Origin: Elusimicrobia bacterium UBA5214
GTDB lineage: Bacteria; Elusimicrobiota; UBA5214
Reading direction: 5' to 3'
Assembly (NCBI GenBank): GCA_002412545.1
Contig: DHVG01000006.1
Coordinates: forward strand, 736-16,832
Length of the DNA: 16,097 bases
This document shows, one piece after another, positions 7,098 to 15,116 of this stretch. Below the pieces are notes generated by a model. The model worked only from the letters and a program-made list of their open reading frames with translations. It searched no databases and was not told where the DNA came from. The first letter of the stretch is position 1; every line of letters begins with the position of its first letter. Made by a program: the position numbers and the translations under genes.

Positions 7098-7126
7098 TTG
7101 ACAGAATCTTATTTTTATGGTATAAT
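7098..7126 (+). promoter_or_regulatory. Consensus promoter of the MNT antitoxin gene
   Basis: TTGACA at 7098-7103 and TATAAT at 7121-7126 match both consensus hexamers exactly with a 17-base spacer. The predicted start of transcription, near 7132-7133, falls inside the palindrome described separately. A promoter this strong needs restraint, which fits a repressor acting on the overlapping palindrome. Confidence 0.85.
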
Positions 7127-7147
7127 TTTACCATAATTATGGTAAAA
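7115..7147. promoter_or_regulatory. Operator-like palindrome over the -10 box and start site
   Basis: Positions 7126-7147 form a perfect 22-base palindrome centred on AATT, with the half-sites TACCATA (7129-7135) and TATGGTA (7138-7144). A third half-site TATGGTA (7116-7122) lies upstream and overlaps the -10 box. Three half-sites around a promoter are typical of autoregulated toxin-antitoxin operons. The obvious repressor is the winged-helix domain of the protein encoded directly downstream. Confidence 0.7.
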
Positions 7148-7160
7148 AGGAGCCATAACA

Positions 7161-7706
7161 ATGTTTAAAATCAGGTCTCGTATTGAAAGAAAAATACTTA
7201 ATTATTTCTTTTTAAATGAAGAAAAAAGGAATTATGTCAATGAATTGGCAAGGATTATAGAAGAAGATGCAAAAAATGTTCATCGAATCTTATTGCACCT
7301 TGAAGATACGGGAATATTAACCAGCGAATTTGCTGGTAAAGAAAGGTATTTCTCGGTCAACAAGAAAAATCCGGTTTACAAAGAATATAAAACCATATTT
7401 CTAAAAACCGCAGGGATAGACGAGTTACTGAGGAAAGTATTAAAACCAATAAAAGAATTAAAAGAAGCATATATTTATGGTTCTTATGCTAATAAGAAGT
7501 TCGCTTCTAACAGTGATATAGATTTATTACTGGTAGGTAATCATAATGTGATTACTGCCCAGAGAATTTTAAATAAAATACAAAAAAATATTAACCGAGA
7601 AATAAATGTCGTAAATATAACCCCGGAAGAAATTGAACGAAAAAAGAAAAACAAAGACCAGTTCGTAAAAACTGTTTTTTCAAATAAAATCATAAAACTT
7701 TTATGA
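7161..7706 (+). CDS. Winged-helix / MNT-type nucleotidyltransferase (antitoxin of a MNT-HEPN pair)
   Basis: The 181-residue protein has an N-terminal winged helix-turn-helix (about 1-70: LNYFFLNEEKRNYVNELARII, then a recognition helix near KNVHRILLHLE) and a C-terminal minimal nucleotidyltransferase domain. The latter shows G107-S108 and the D119-x-D121 pair in SDIDLLLVG, the usual GS(x)nDxD catalytic signature. The third acidic residue is uncertain (E147 or nothing). In known MNT-HEPN pairs the MNT protein modifies and silences the HEPN ribonuclease. The ATG at 7161 sits 8 bases after AAGGAG. A remnant of the partner overlaps its stop codon (ATGA). The strong promoter and palindrome upstream suggest autoregulation through the winged helix. 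With the toxin broken, this may now be an orphan repressor. Confidence 0.85.
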   Translation: MFKIRSRIERKILNYFFLNEEKRNYVNELARIIEEDAKNVHRILLHLEDTGILTSEFAGKERYFSVNKKNPVYKEYKTIFLKTAGIDELLRKVLKPIKELKEAYIYGSYANKKFASNSDIDLLLVGNHNVITAQRILNKIQKNINREINVVNITPEEIERKKKNKDQFVKTVFSNKIIKLL

Positions 7707-7818
7707 AATTTGATAAAAATTATTTTGACCGCCAGAGATTTACTCAAATATTACCATTACCCAGACAGAAGCTGACTCATCTCTAAAATTTGTAGAAGAA
7801 CTCTTTCTGAAAATATGA
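7703..7818 (+). pseudogene. Remnant of an internally deleted HEPN-type toxin gene
   Basis: An ATG overlapping the antitoxin stop (ATGA) opens a frame beginning MKFDKNYFDRQRFTQ, which resembles the N-terminus of HEPN proteins paired with winged-helix MNT antitoxins. It leaves the family pattern near 7747 and stops at 7784-7786. A second frame, from 7750 to the TGA at 7816-7818, reads ITITQTEADSSLKFVEELF and resembles the C-terminal helix of the same family. About 100 residues, including the region where the RNase motif RX4-6H would lie, are missing, and the two ends are out of frame. The family comparison is from memory, so the identity is inferred; the frame break is seen. Confidence 0.6.
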
Positions 7819-7858
7819 TGTGGTTGCGAAAGACACAAAATTGTTCTTTTTCAACCCC

Positions 7859-7894
7859 TTCTCCCCTTGTGGGAGAAGGTTAGGATGAGGGGGT
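7859..7894. repeat. Dispersed repeat CTCCCCTTGTGGGAG, copy 1 (intergenic)
   Basis: The core CTCCC..GGGAG forms a small hairpin, followed by a G-rich tail ending TGAGGGG. Thirty-two bases from 7861 align with 12644-12675, inside the methylase gene, with 27 identities by eye; the first 16 bases are identical. Confidence 0.75.
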
Positions 7895-7920
7895 AAGTCA
7901 AGTTGAGGGGTTTTACCTCG

Positions 7921-7993
7921 CCCCGATGTTACATCGGGACGGGGTTTACCCCGTTAGAAATGGCGAATCTCGCCGAGATATTTCTAATGGGGT
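7921..7993. repeat. Two adjacent palindromic repeats before the helicase gene
   Basis: The first hairpin is CCCGATG (7922-7928) / CATCGGG (7932-7938). The second is large: ACCCCGTTAGAAAT (7948-7961) / ATTTCTAATGGGGT (7980-7993), with one G-T pair, enclosing GGCGA (7962-7966) / TCGCC (7970-7974). Both relate to elements at 6576-6606 and 6813-6848. A 60-codon frame read through this DNA (7903-8085) is a by-product of the repeats. Confidence 0.7.
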
Positions 7994-8021
7994 TGACCCG
8001 AGCAAGTCAATTTAGTAAAGT
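7993..8021 (+). promoter_or_regulatory. Candidate promoter of the defence operon
   Basis: TTGACC (7993-7998) and TAAAGT (8016-8021) are 17 bases apart. The hexamers are good but not perfect. The first base of the -35 box is also the last base of the large palindrome, so that repeat may have contributed the promoter or may modulate it. The leader to the start codon at 8057 would be about 28 bases. Confidence 0.4.
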
Positions 8022-8056
8022 TAGGTTTAGGTGCCTGGTATTAAGGAAAAAACAAT

Positions 8057-11000
8057 ATGAACACGGATTTAACATTTATAACTAACGAAGGGGAAATCAA
8101 TCTTTCAGAAAGATTCAAGGTTTTAATCAAGGGTACTAAGTTTTTTGACTGCCTCGTCGCATACTTTCATACCAGCGGATTTTATAATCTCTATAAGTCG
8201 CTACAAAAAACAGAAAGAATCAGGATTCTCGTCGGTATAAAAACTGATAGACAAACCTATGAATTGATAGAAAGAGCAAAAAATCAGAACACCTTTAATT
8301 TTTCCCACGCCGAAACAAAGGAAGCATATTCAAATGCAGTAACCGATGAGATGGATAAGTCTGAGGATCAAGCACAAGTTGAAGAAGGCGTTCATAAATT
8401 TGTTGAATGGTTAAATAATGCCAAGACTACCGACCCGCATAGAAAACCCAAGTTGGAAATCAAAGCTTACCCCACAGGAAATATCCATGCGAAACTCTAC
8501 ATTATGACTTTTGTTGAAGGTGGATACGATATGGGCAGAGTCATTACCGGTTCAAGTAATTTTTCTCAAGGAGGTCTCGTAGAGAATTTTGAATTTAATG
8601 TTGAACTCAAAAACCGGACAGATTATGACTTTGCTCTCAAAAAGTTTAACGAACTTTGGGAAAATGCGGTTGATGTATCTGACCAATATGTGGAAACAAT
8701 TAATAAAAAAACTTGGTTAAACAATACAATAACACCTTACGAATTATATCTAAAATACCTATATGAATACTTGAAGGAAAAAATAAACATTGACCAAGAG
8801 GAGATATTCAATCGGTATGTGCCTCACGACTTTATGGACCTTGAATATCAACGGGAAGCAGTTAAGGACGCGAAGGGCAAGTTGGAAGAATATCGTGGAG
8901 TATTTTTAGCCGATGTAGTGGGTTTGGGAAAGACCTATATCTCCGCTATGTTAGCGCAACAATTAGACGGTCGCAATTTAATTATCTGCCCGCCGGTTCT
9001 TAAAGAATACTGGCAGGATACTTTTTCGGATTTCCGAATTCCAGCCGATGTAGAATCATTGGGTAAATTAGATAAACTGGTTGAAAAAGGCACTGAAAAA
9101 TATAAAAATATTTTTATTGATGAAGCACATCGTTTTCGTAATGAAACCAATCAAACATACGAAAAATTAAAACAAATCTGTTGGGGTAAAAGGATTATCT
9201 TAGTGTCTGCCACTCCTCAAAATAACACGCCATTAGACCTCTTAAGTCAAATCAAGTTATTCCAAAAAGGACATAACAGCGATATTCCCAATTTAAAAGA
9301 CCTGGAAAGATATTTTCATTCACTCCAAAAGAAATTAAAGGATATAGACCGACAATCTGACTTTGCAAAATATATCTCTACAATCAAAGAAAATTCTAAA
9401 GTAATCAGAGAAAATGTCTTAAAATACCTAATGGTTAGGAGAACCAGGCAAGAAGTCAAAAGATATTTTTCAAAAGACCTTGAAAATAAAAAATTCAAAT
9501 TTCCAGATGTCAGTAAACCAAATAGAGTATTCTATGAATTTGATAAAGAAACTGACCGGGTCTTCAATGAAACTATTGAAAAAATAAAAGAATTTAGATA
9601 CACCCGCTATACACCAATTTTATACTTGAAACAACCCGACCCGGAGGAAGAAGTTGGACAGCGTAACTTAAGACGCTTTATGAAAGTCCTTTTGGTTAAG
9701 CGTCTTGAAAGCAGTTTCTTTGCTTTTAAAAATACATTGGATAGATTTATTATTTCATATGAAAAGTTCATTAAGATGTGTGAAGACGGGACAATTTATG
9801 TAAGTAAAAAATATACACATAAAATATTTGAACTCCTTGATAATGATGATGAAGATGAAATAATGAGGCTTGTAGAAGAAGAAAAAGTAAGAAAGTATAA
9901 AATTAGCGAGTTTAGGGATGACTATCTTGATGCCTTAAGGAACGATTTAGAAATCCTTAACGAGATTAAATCCTTGTGGAAGGATATAGTTGCCGACCCT
10001 AAAATTAAAAAGTTTGAGAACATATTAAAAAATGACGAAATATTGAAAGAAAATAAAATTATTGTATTTACAGAGTCAAAAGAAACTGCTGAATATCTGG
10101 AAAAAAATTTAAGAGAGATATACAAAAACGCCATTATCTCTCATTCCAGTAAATCAAGTGCCGGTGTTCGGGATAAAATAATTGAAAATTTTGACCCCAA
10201 GCATAGACATCCAAAGGATGATATAAGAATCTTGATTTCTACCGAAGTTCTTTCAGAAGGGGTCAATTTACATCGTTCTAATGTGGTTATAAATTATGAC
10301 CTTCCTTGGAACCCTGCACGGGTAATACAAAGGGTAGGTCGTATAAATAGAGTTGATACTAAATTTGATAATATCTATATCTATAACTTCTTCCCAACGG
10401 TTCAATCAAATGATGAGATTAAATTAGAAGAAGCGGCTATAGGAAAAATTCAATCTTTCCATAATATGTTAGGGGAGGATTCCGCTTACTTAACTGATGG
10501 TGAAGAGGTTACTTCTCACGAACTTTTTAATAGAATAAATTCTAAAAAAGTCATTGAAGGTGAAGATGAAGAAGCAGAAGAATCAGAACTTAAATATTTA
10601 TCTGAAATCAGGGCTATCCGTGATAAAAACCCGGATTTATTTGAAAAGATTAAATATCTACCAAAAAAGGCACGAAGCGCTAAAAAATATCCTCTAAAAG
10701 AAGAAACGGTTTTAACATTTTTTAGAAAAGGCAAACTGAGGAAAATATTTATTACCAACAGTGAATCAACAAAAGAATTGGACTTTTTCCAGACCGCTGA
10801 AATCTTAAAATCAAAACCAGAAGAAAAAAGAGAAAAACTTGGTGAAAAGTACTACGAATATCTGGATAAAAACAAAAAAGAATTTGAATTATCCACATTT
10901 GAAGAAATACAAGAGTTCAAACAGAAAGGTGGCAAAAGCAGTGAAACAAAACTAATCCGTATAATTAAAGCCATCCTAAAGATGAAAGGCTTTACTGAAG

Positions 11001-11236
11001 ACGATGAGGAATATCTTAAGAAAGTTCTTAACCTTCTTGAAGAAGGAACCCTACCCAAGCAAACTACCAAAACTGTAATCAAAAATATTGGTAAAGAAAC
11101 AAACCACCTAAAAATATACGGTATAATTAGAAAGTATATTTCAGATACATTTTTTGCAACACCCGTAGTTGAACTCACTGGACAAAGTTCAGGTCCGAGA
11201 GAGATAATTCTCTCCGAATATTTAATTAGTAAATAA
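8057..11236 (+). CDS. PLD-like nuclease fused to a SNF2-type helicase (anti-phage type)
   Basis: The 1059-residue protein joins two activities. The N-terminal region (about 1-215) is phospholipase D-like, with H144-x-K146 in IHAKLYI followed by GSSNFS (165-170) and an ENFEFN segment. There is one such motif, so a nuclease site would need a dimer. The helicase core follows: motif Q-like YQREAV (264-269), Walker A DVVGLGKT (286-293), DEAH (355-358), SATP (384-387), and in the second RecA lobe TEVLSEGVNL and the arginine-finger motif QRVGRINR (758-765). The C-terminal 200 residues are charged and helical. The ATG lies 9 bases after AAGGA. The next gene begins 26 bases downstream, so the two are probably one operon. 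The family is known as a phage-defence component; DNA translocation and cutting of unmodified DNA is the inferred role. Confidence 0.9.
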   Translation: MNTDLTFITNEGEINLSERFKVLIKGTKFFDCLVAYFHTSGFYNLYKSLQKTERIRILVGIKTDRQTYELIERAKNQNTFNFSHAETKEAYSNAVTDEMDKSEDQAQVEEGVHKFVEWLNNAKTTDPHRKPKLEIKAYPTGNIHAKLYIMTFVEGGYDMGRVITGSSNFSQGGLVENFEFNVELKNRTDYDFALKKFNELWENAVDVSDQYVETINKKTWLNNTITPYELYLKYLYEYLKEKINIDQEEIFNRYVPHDFMDLEYQREAVKDAKGKLEEYRGVFLADVVGLGKTYISAMLAQQLDGRNLIICPPVLKEYWQDTFSDFRIPADVESLGKLDKLVEKGTEKYKNIFIDEAHRFRNETNQTYEKLKQICWGKRIILVSATPQNNTPLDLLSQIKLFQKGHNSDIPNLKDLERYFHSLQKKLKDIDRQSDFAKYISTIKENSKVIRENVLKYLMVRRTRQEVKRYFSKDLENKKFKFPDVSKPNRVFYEFDKETDRVFNETIEKIKEFRYTRYTPILYLKQPDPEEEVGQRNLRRFMKVLLVKRLESSFFAFKNTLDRFIISYEKFIKMCEDGTIYVSKKYTHKIFELLDNDDEDEIMRLVEEEKVRKYKISEFRDDYLDALRNDLEILNEIKSLWKDIVADPKIKKFENILKNDEILKENKIIVFTESKETAEYLEKNLREIYKNAIISHSSKSSAGVRDKIIENFDPKHRHPKDDIRILISTEVLSEGVNLHRSNVVINYDLPWNPARVIQRVGRINRVDTKFDNIYIYNFFPTVQSNDEIKLEEAAIGKIQSFHNMLGEDSAYLTDGEEVTSHELFNRINSKKVIEGEDEEAEESELKYLSEIRAIRDKNPDLFEKIKYLPKKARSAKKYPLKEETVLTFFRKGKLRKIFITNSESTKELDFFQTAEILKSKPEEKREKLGEKYYEYLDKNKKEFELSTFEEIQEFKQKGGKSSETKLIRIIKAILKMKGFTEDDEEYLKKVLNLLEEGTLPKQTTKTVIKNIGKETNHLKIYGIIRKYISDTFFATPVVELTGQSSGPREIILSEYLISK

Positions 11237-11262
11237 CCTTGTAGCGAGCGAAGCGAATCTAT
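11237..11262 (+). other. Short helicase-methylase spacer containing a GAGCGAAGCGAAT word
   Basis: The 26-base spacer contains AGCGAGCGAAGCGAAT, which resembles the core of widespread GAGCGAAGCGAA-type intergenic repeats. It lacks a good ribosome binding site for the ATG at 11263, so the methylase probably depends on translational coupling. Confidence 0.4.
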
Positions 11263-14200
11263 ATGGATAAGCAAACCGCTGTAAAAATCATTAGAGATAC
11301 TTTTGAAAGACCTTTTGACAAAGGGCAGTATGTTTATTTTGTAAAGAATCTATTTAATAAAATTGAAATTGAAGAAGGTACTTTCAAAAATGGATATTAT
11401 GGACAATTCATTCCTGATGCTTTTAAACCGTATATCAGTAAGTATGGAAGAATCGGGAAATATAATGATGGTAATAACAGAATTGATATATTAGTAGTAT
11501 ATCTGGGAAAAGAAAAATTAATTGAACGAGCCCGAACAATGCAGAGAAATTTTATAGCAGGTTATCTTAACGGTAAATATGGAAGTAATACTATGAAAGA
11601 TGCGGCTTTAGTCGCGTTTATTTCTCCCAATGAAGATGACTGGCGGTTTTCTCTGGTCAAAATGGAATACAAACTTACCCGGACTGAGACCGGGAGAGTA
11701 AAAGCAAAAGAAGAATTAACCCCTGTCCGTAGATATTCTTTTTTAGTGGGTAAAAATGAACCCAATCATACTGCTCAGTCACGACTTTACCCTCTTTTAA
11801 AAGACGATATAAATAACCCTACACTTGCTCAGTTAGAAGATGCTTTTAACATAGAAACGGTTACCGAGGAATTCTTTGAAAATTATCGTGACCTGTTCAT
11901 CCGTGTTAAAGAAGCAATGGATGATATGGTTAAGAAATACCCTGCTGTTAGAAAAGATTTTACCGAGAAAAGGGTTGATACGGTTGACTTTGCAAAGAAG
12001 TTGATGGGACAAATTGTATTCCTTTATTTTCTCCAGAAAAAGGGCTGGTTCGGTGTTGAAAAAGGAAAGGACTGGGGTACCGGTTCAAAAAGATTTCTAC
12101 GAGATTTATACGATGGAAAAATTATCCAATATAAAAACTTTTTTAATGATATTTTAGAACCACTCTTCTATGAAGCCCTTGCACAAGACCGTTCGTATTA
12201 TGACCATTATTATGAACATTTCAAAACAAAAATCCCATTTTTAAATGGTGGTTTATTTGACCCGATAAAAGAATACGATTGGGTTAATACAGATATCCTT
12301 TTGCCAGATGAATTATTTTCAAATAACAAAAAAAACAAAACAGGTGATATTGGCGATGGAATACTTGATATTTTTGATAGATACAATTTCACTGTTAGAG
12401 AAGACGAGCCTCTTGAAAAAGAAGTTGCCATTGACCCTGAACTCCTTGGCAAAGCTTATGAAAAGTTCAATGCAATCAGGGCTGATAATTTTGATGAATA
12501 CAAGAAGGCATTAAGAAACGGACAGAAAGGAGCAGAAAGTAAGTTCAACAAACAATACGGAGTTTATTATACTCCCCGTGAGATTGTTCATTATATGTGT
12601 CAGCAGAGTTTAATCAATTATCTGGTCACAGAACTTTCTTCCTCTCCCCTTGTGGGAGATGGACAGAGTGAGGGGTATGTCATTCCGAGTGAAACGAGGA
12701 ATCTCAAAGAAGCGATAGAATTTTTAATTATTAATGGAGAGAAATATATTGAGTATTTTAAAACTGCCAGAGAGAAAAAAGAAGAAGGGATAAAAAAATC
12801 AGATTATAAAGAAACCAAATATTTCATTGAGTTAAAGAATTATGCCACAGAGATAGATAATTTATTAGCAAATATCAGAGTTTGTGACCCGGCTATCGGT
12901 TCAGGTGCTTTTCCTGTGGGGATGATGACAGAGATAATTAAAGCAAGATTATTTTTTTTAGAAACAAAGTGTTTAAGTGAGTATTACGAAAATATTCAAG
13001 GCGAAAAAGTTAAAAGAAATGCTTATAATTATAAACGTGACTGCATCCAAAATTCACTTTATGGTGTTGATATTGACCCCGGTGCAATTGAAATTGCTAA
13101 ACTTCGTCTCTGGCTTTCCTTGGTAGTGGATGAAGAAGACATAAAAACAATTAAACCTTTACCTAACCTTGATTATAAGATAATGCAGGGAAACAGTCTT
13201 CTTGAAGAATATGAAGGAATTAAACTGATTGATGAGAAATTCTTTCAAAAAGGAGAAGATAAAACCGAGATAATAAGAAGTTTGGAAGATGAACTAAAAA
13301 AATTGCAGAAAGAATATTTTAATCTGCACGAACAGAAACAAATTGACCGTGTAAAAAAAATACAATTGGAACAGAACATAAAAAAAACAACTGAAGCAAT
13401 AAACAAATTAAAACTTACTTCCGATTCAGATAACGAAAACCTAACCCTTTTTGTATTAAGTGAGGCAAAACAAAAAGCCGAGAAACTATTAGACCTGCAA
13501 AAACAATTTTTTGATGCTTCTCATAAATCAGATAAAAACAAATCAAAAGATGAAATTGAGCATTTAATCTGGGACTTAATAGAAACCACTCTTAAAGAGC
13601 AAGATAAAGAAGATAAAATTAAAGAAATTATTCACTTCAAGGAAACCAATACCAAGCCGTTCTTTTTATGGCATCTGAACTTTGCTAATGTTTTTCAGGA
13701 AAAAGGTGGATTTGATGTGGTTATTGCGAATCCACCGTATGTTGGACAAAAAGGAAATAAAAAATTATTTGATGAAATGAGCAAAAATAAATATTTTGAA
13801 AAAAAGATGGATTATTGGTATTTCTTTTTGCATAAAGGCTATGATATATCCAATGAATGCGGTGTAACTTGTTTTATAACCCCTAATTATTGGATAACTG
13901 CCCAAGGAGGGAAAAAGATAAGAGATAAGATAGTAAATTATTATAAGATTATCGAATATATTAATTTTAATGAAAATAAGATTTTTGAAGCGGGCATACA
14001 TACGAATGTATTTTTATTAAAAAAAGAAAAAACACAGGATAATCAAATTAGATGTTGTATATATCAAAATGTATACGAAGAAAATGTATTTGATAATAGA
14101 AAAAATGAGTTGAATTTTGAAACTAATCAGTCATTAGTATTTAATAAATGGACGGGATTTGTTCATTTTTTACCTGATCATATATTGAGAATAATAGACA

Positions 14201-15114
14201 AGTTATTTTTAAATTGCGAAAAGTTATCAGATAATGAAAGTGTTGGAGTTAAAAAGAAAGGAGTTATTGCAGGTAAAAAAGTTACAAATGGAATCTGTAA
14301 TATTAATCAAGGTTTAGTTACTGGTAAAGACCGATATATTAATAAGATAAAAAAAATTAGTCGGGGAGTATTTATTTTGAATCAAGATGAAATAAACACT
14401 TATAAATTAACCAAGAAAGAAGAGCATTATATCAAAATGTTTTTTAAAAATTCGGATATGGACAGATATTATTTAAAGAAAAAGTCAAAATATTATCTTC
14501 TTTATATTAATGATATTGAGGATGAAGAAACATTTAAATCCTATACTAATTTATATAAACATTTTCTGGGTTTTAAAAGTATTTTAGAAGAAAGAGCAAT
14601 TAATGGTGTTTTAGAATCAGCTTATAAAAAAGGGAAATGGTGGGCTTTAACAACAGATCGACCTAATATAGATTTTTCTGGAGAAAAAATACTATGTCCC
14701 CAAAGAAGCTCAACTAATACTTTTGCTTATTCAGATAACGAGTGGTATGCTTCAGCGGATGTTTATTATATTAGTCCAAATAAGGATAATTATTCTTTAA
14801 AGTATATTTTGTCAATATTAAATAGTAGATTAGTATACTTTTGGTTATATTGGATGGGAAAAAGAAAAGGTGAAGTATTAGAACTTTATTTAGAACCACT
14901 TCAATTTATTCCCATAAAAATTATTGATAATCATGCACAGCAGCCATTTATTTACCTTGTGGATAAAATTCTGGCAATGACAAAAGATGAGGATTATTTA
15001 ACCAATCCTACCAAACAGACAAAAGTCAAGGAATACGAACGCCAGATTGACCAGATGGTTTACAAACTATACGGTCTCACCTCGGAAGAAATTAAGATAG
15101 TGGAGAATTTTTAA
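11263..15114 (+). CDS. Eco57I-type adenine-specific DNA methyltransferase, large single-chain form
   Basis: The 1283-residue protein is an N6-adenine methyltransferase of the type IIG / Eco57I kind. Motif I is DPAIGSGAFP (542-551), the SAM-binding acidic motif is GVDIDPGAIEIAKLRLWLSL (starting at 601), and the catalytic motif IV is NPPY (823-826). A coiled-coil-like insert spans about 665-725. After NPPY comes a long target recognition region (to about 1220). The N-terminus (1-220) has a possible PD-(D/E)xK arrangement, D75 and E135-x-K137, but this is weak. The conserved NKQYGVYYTPREIVHYM segment precedes motif I. Residues 461-481 are encoded by a dispersed repeat in frame. The stop is 2 bases before the next gene. 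It probably marks host DNA, and may also cut. Whether it needs the helicase for restriction cannot be seen. Confidence 0.92.
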   Translation: MDKQTAVKIIRDTFERPFDKGQYVYFVKNLFNKIEIEEGTFKNGYYGQFIPDAFKPYISKYGRIGKYNDGNNRIDILVVYLGKEKLIERARTMQRNFIAGYLNGKYGSNTMKDAALVAFISPNEDDWRFSLVKMEYKLTRTETGRVKAKEELTPVRRYSFLVGKNEPNHTAQSRLYPLLKDDINNPTLAQLEDAFNIETVTEEFFENYRDLFIRVKEAMDDMVKKYPAVRKDFTEKRVDTVDFAKKLMGQIVFLYFLQKKGWFGVEKGKDWGTGSKRFLRDLYDGKIIQYKNFFNDILEPLFYEALAQDRSYYDHYYEHFKTKIPFLNGGLFDPIKEYDWVNTDILLPDELFSNNKKNKTGDIGDGILDIFDRYNFTVREDEPLEKEVAIDPELLGKAYEKFNAIRADNFDEYKKALRNGQKGAESKFNKQYGVYYTPREIVHYMCQQSLINYLVTELSSSPLVGDGQSEGYVIPSETRNLKEAIEFLIINGEKYIEYFKTAREKKEEGIKKSDYKETKYFIELKNYATEIDNLLANIRVCDPAIGSGAFPVGMMTEIIKARLFFLETKCLSEYYENIQGEKVKRNAYNYKRDCIQNSLYGVDIDPGAIEIAKLRLWLSLVVDEEDIKTIKPLPNLDYKIMQGNSLLEEYEGIKLIDEKFFQKGEDKTEIIRSLEDELKKLQKEYFNLHEQKQIDRVKKIQLEQNIKKTTEAINKLKLTSDSDNENLTLFVLSEAKQKAEKLLDLQKQFFDASHKSDKNKSKDEIEHLIWDLIETTLKEQDKEDKIKEIIHFKETNTKPFFLWHLNFANVFQEKGGFDVVIANPPYVGQKGNKKLFDEMSKNKYFEKKMDYWYFFLHKGYDISNECGVTCFITPNYWITAQGGKKIRDKIVNYYKIIEYINFNENKIFEAGIHTNVFLLKKEKTQDNQIRCCIYQNVYEENVFDNRKNELNFETNQSLVFNKWTGFVHFLPDHILRIIDKLFLNCEKLSDNESVGVKKKGVIAGKKVTNGICNINQGLVTGKDRYINKIKKISRGVFILNQDEINTYKLTKKEEHYIKMFFKNSDMDRYYLKKKSKYYLLYINDIEDEETFKSYTNLYKHFLGFKSILEERAINGVLESAYKKGKWWALTTDRPNIDFSGEKILCPQRSSTNTFAYSDNEWYASADVYYISPNKDNYSLKYILSILNSRLVYFWLYWMGKRKGEVLELYLEPLQFIPIKIIDNHAQQPFIYLVDKILAMTKDEDYLTNPTKQTKVKEYERQIDQMVYKLYGLTSEEIKIVENF
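12643..12705. repeat. Dispersed repeat inserted in frame in the methylase gene, copy 2
   Basis: Two repeat modules lie side by side inside the coding sequence. The first (12644-12675) matches the intergenic copy at 7861-7892. The second (12679-12705) reads GTCATTCCGAG...GAGGAATCTC with ATTCC (12682-12686) / GGAAT (12698-12702) arms and encodes VIPSETRNL, a peptide I recognise as the translation of common intergenic repeats. The insert adds 21 codons between two conserved blocks without breaking the frame. Confidence 0.8.
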
Positions 15115-15116
15115 AC

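Noticed and set aside
7903..8085. Open frame of 60 codons before the helicase (+)
   Set aside because: It translates the palindromic repeats, has no ribosome binding site and overlaps the well-supported helicase start.
10852..11274. Open frame of 140 codons on the - strand
   Set aside because: Antisense shadow of the helicase 3' end, rich in Ser/Leu/Phe as expected for the complement of Lys/Glu-rich coding DNA.
12308..12514. Open frame of 68 codons inside the methylase (+, other frame)
   Set aside because: Frame shadow within a conserved coding region; no start signal of its own.
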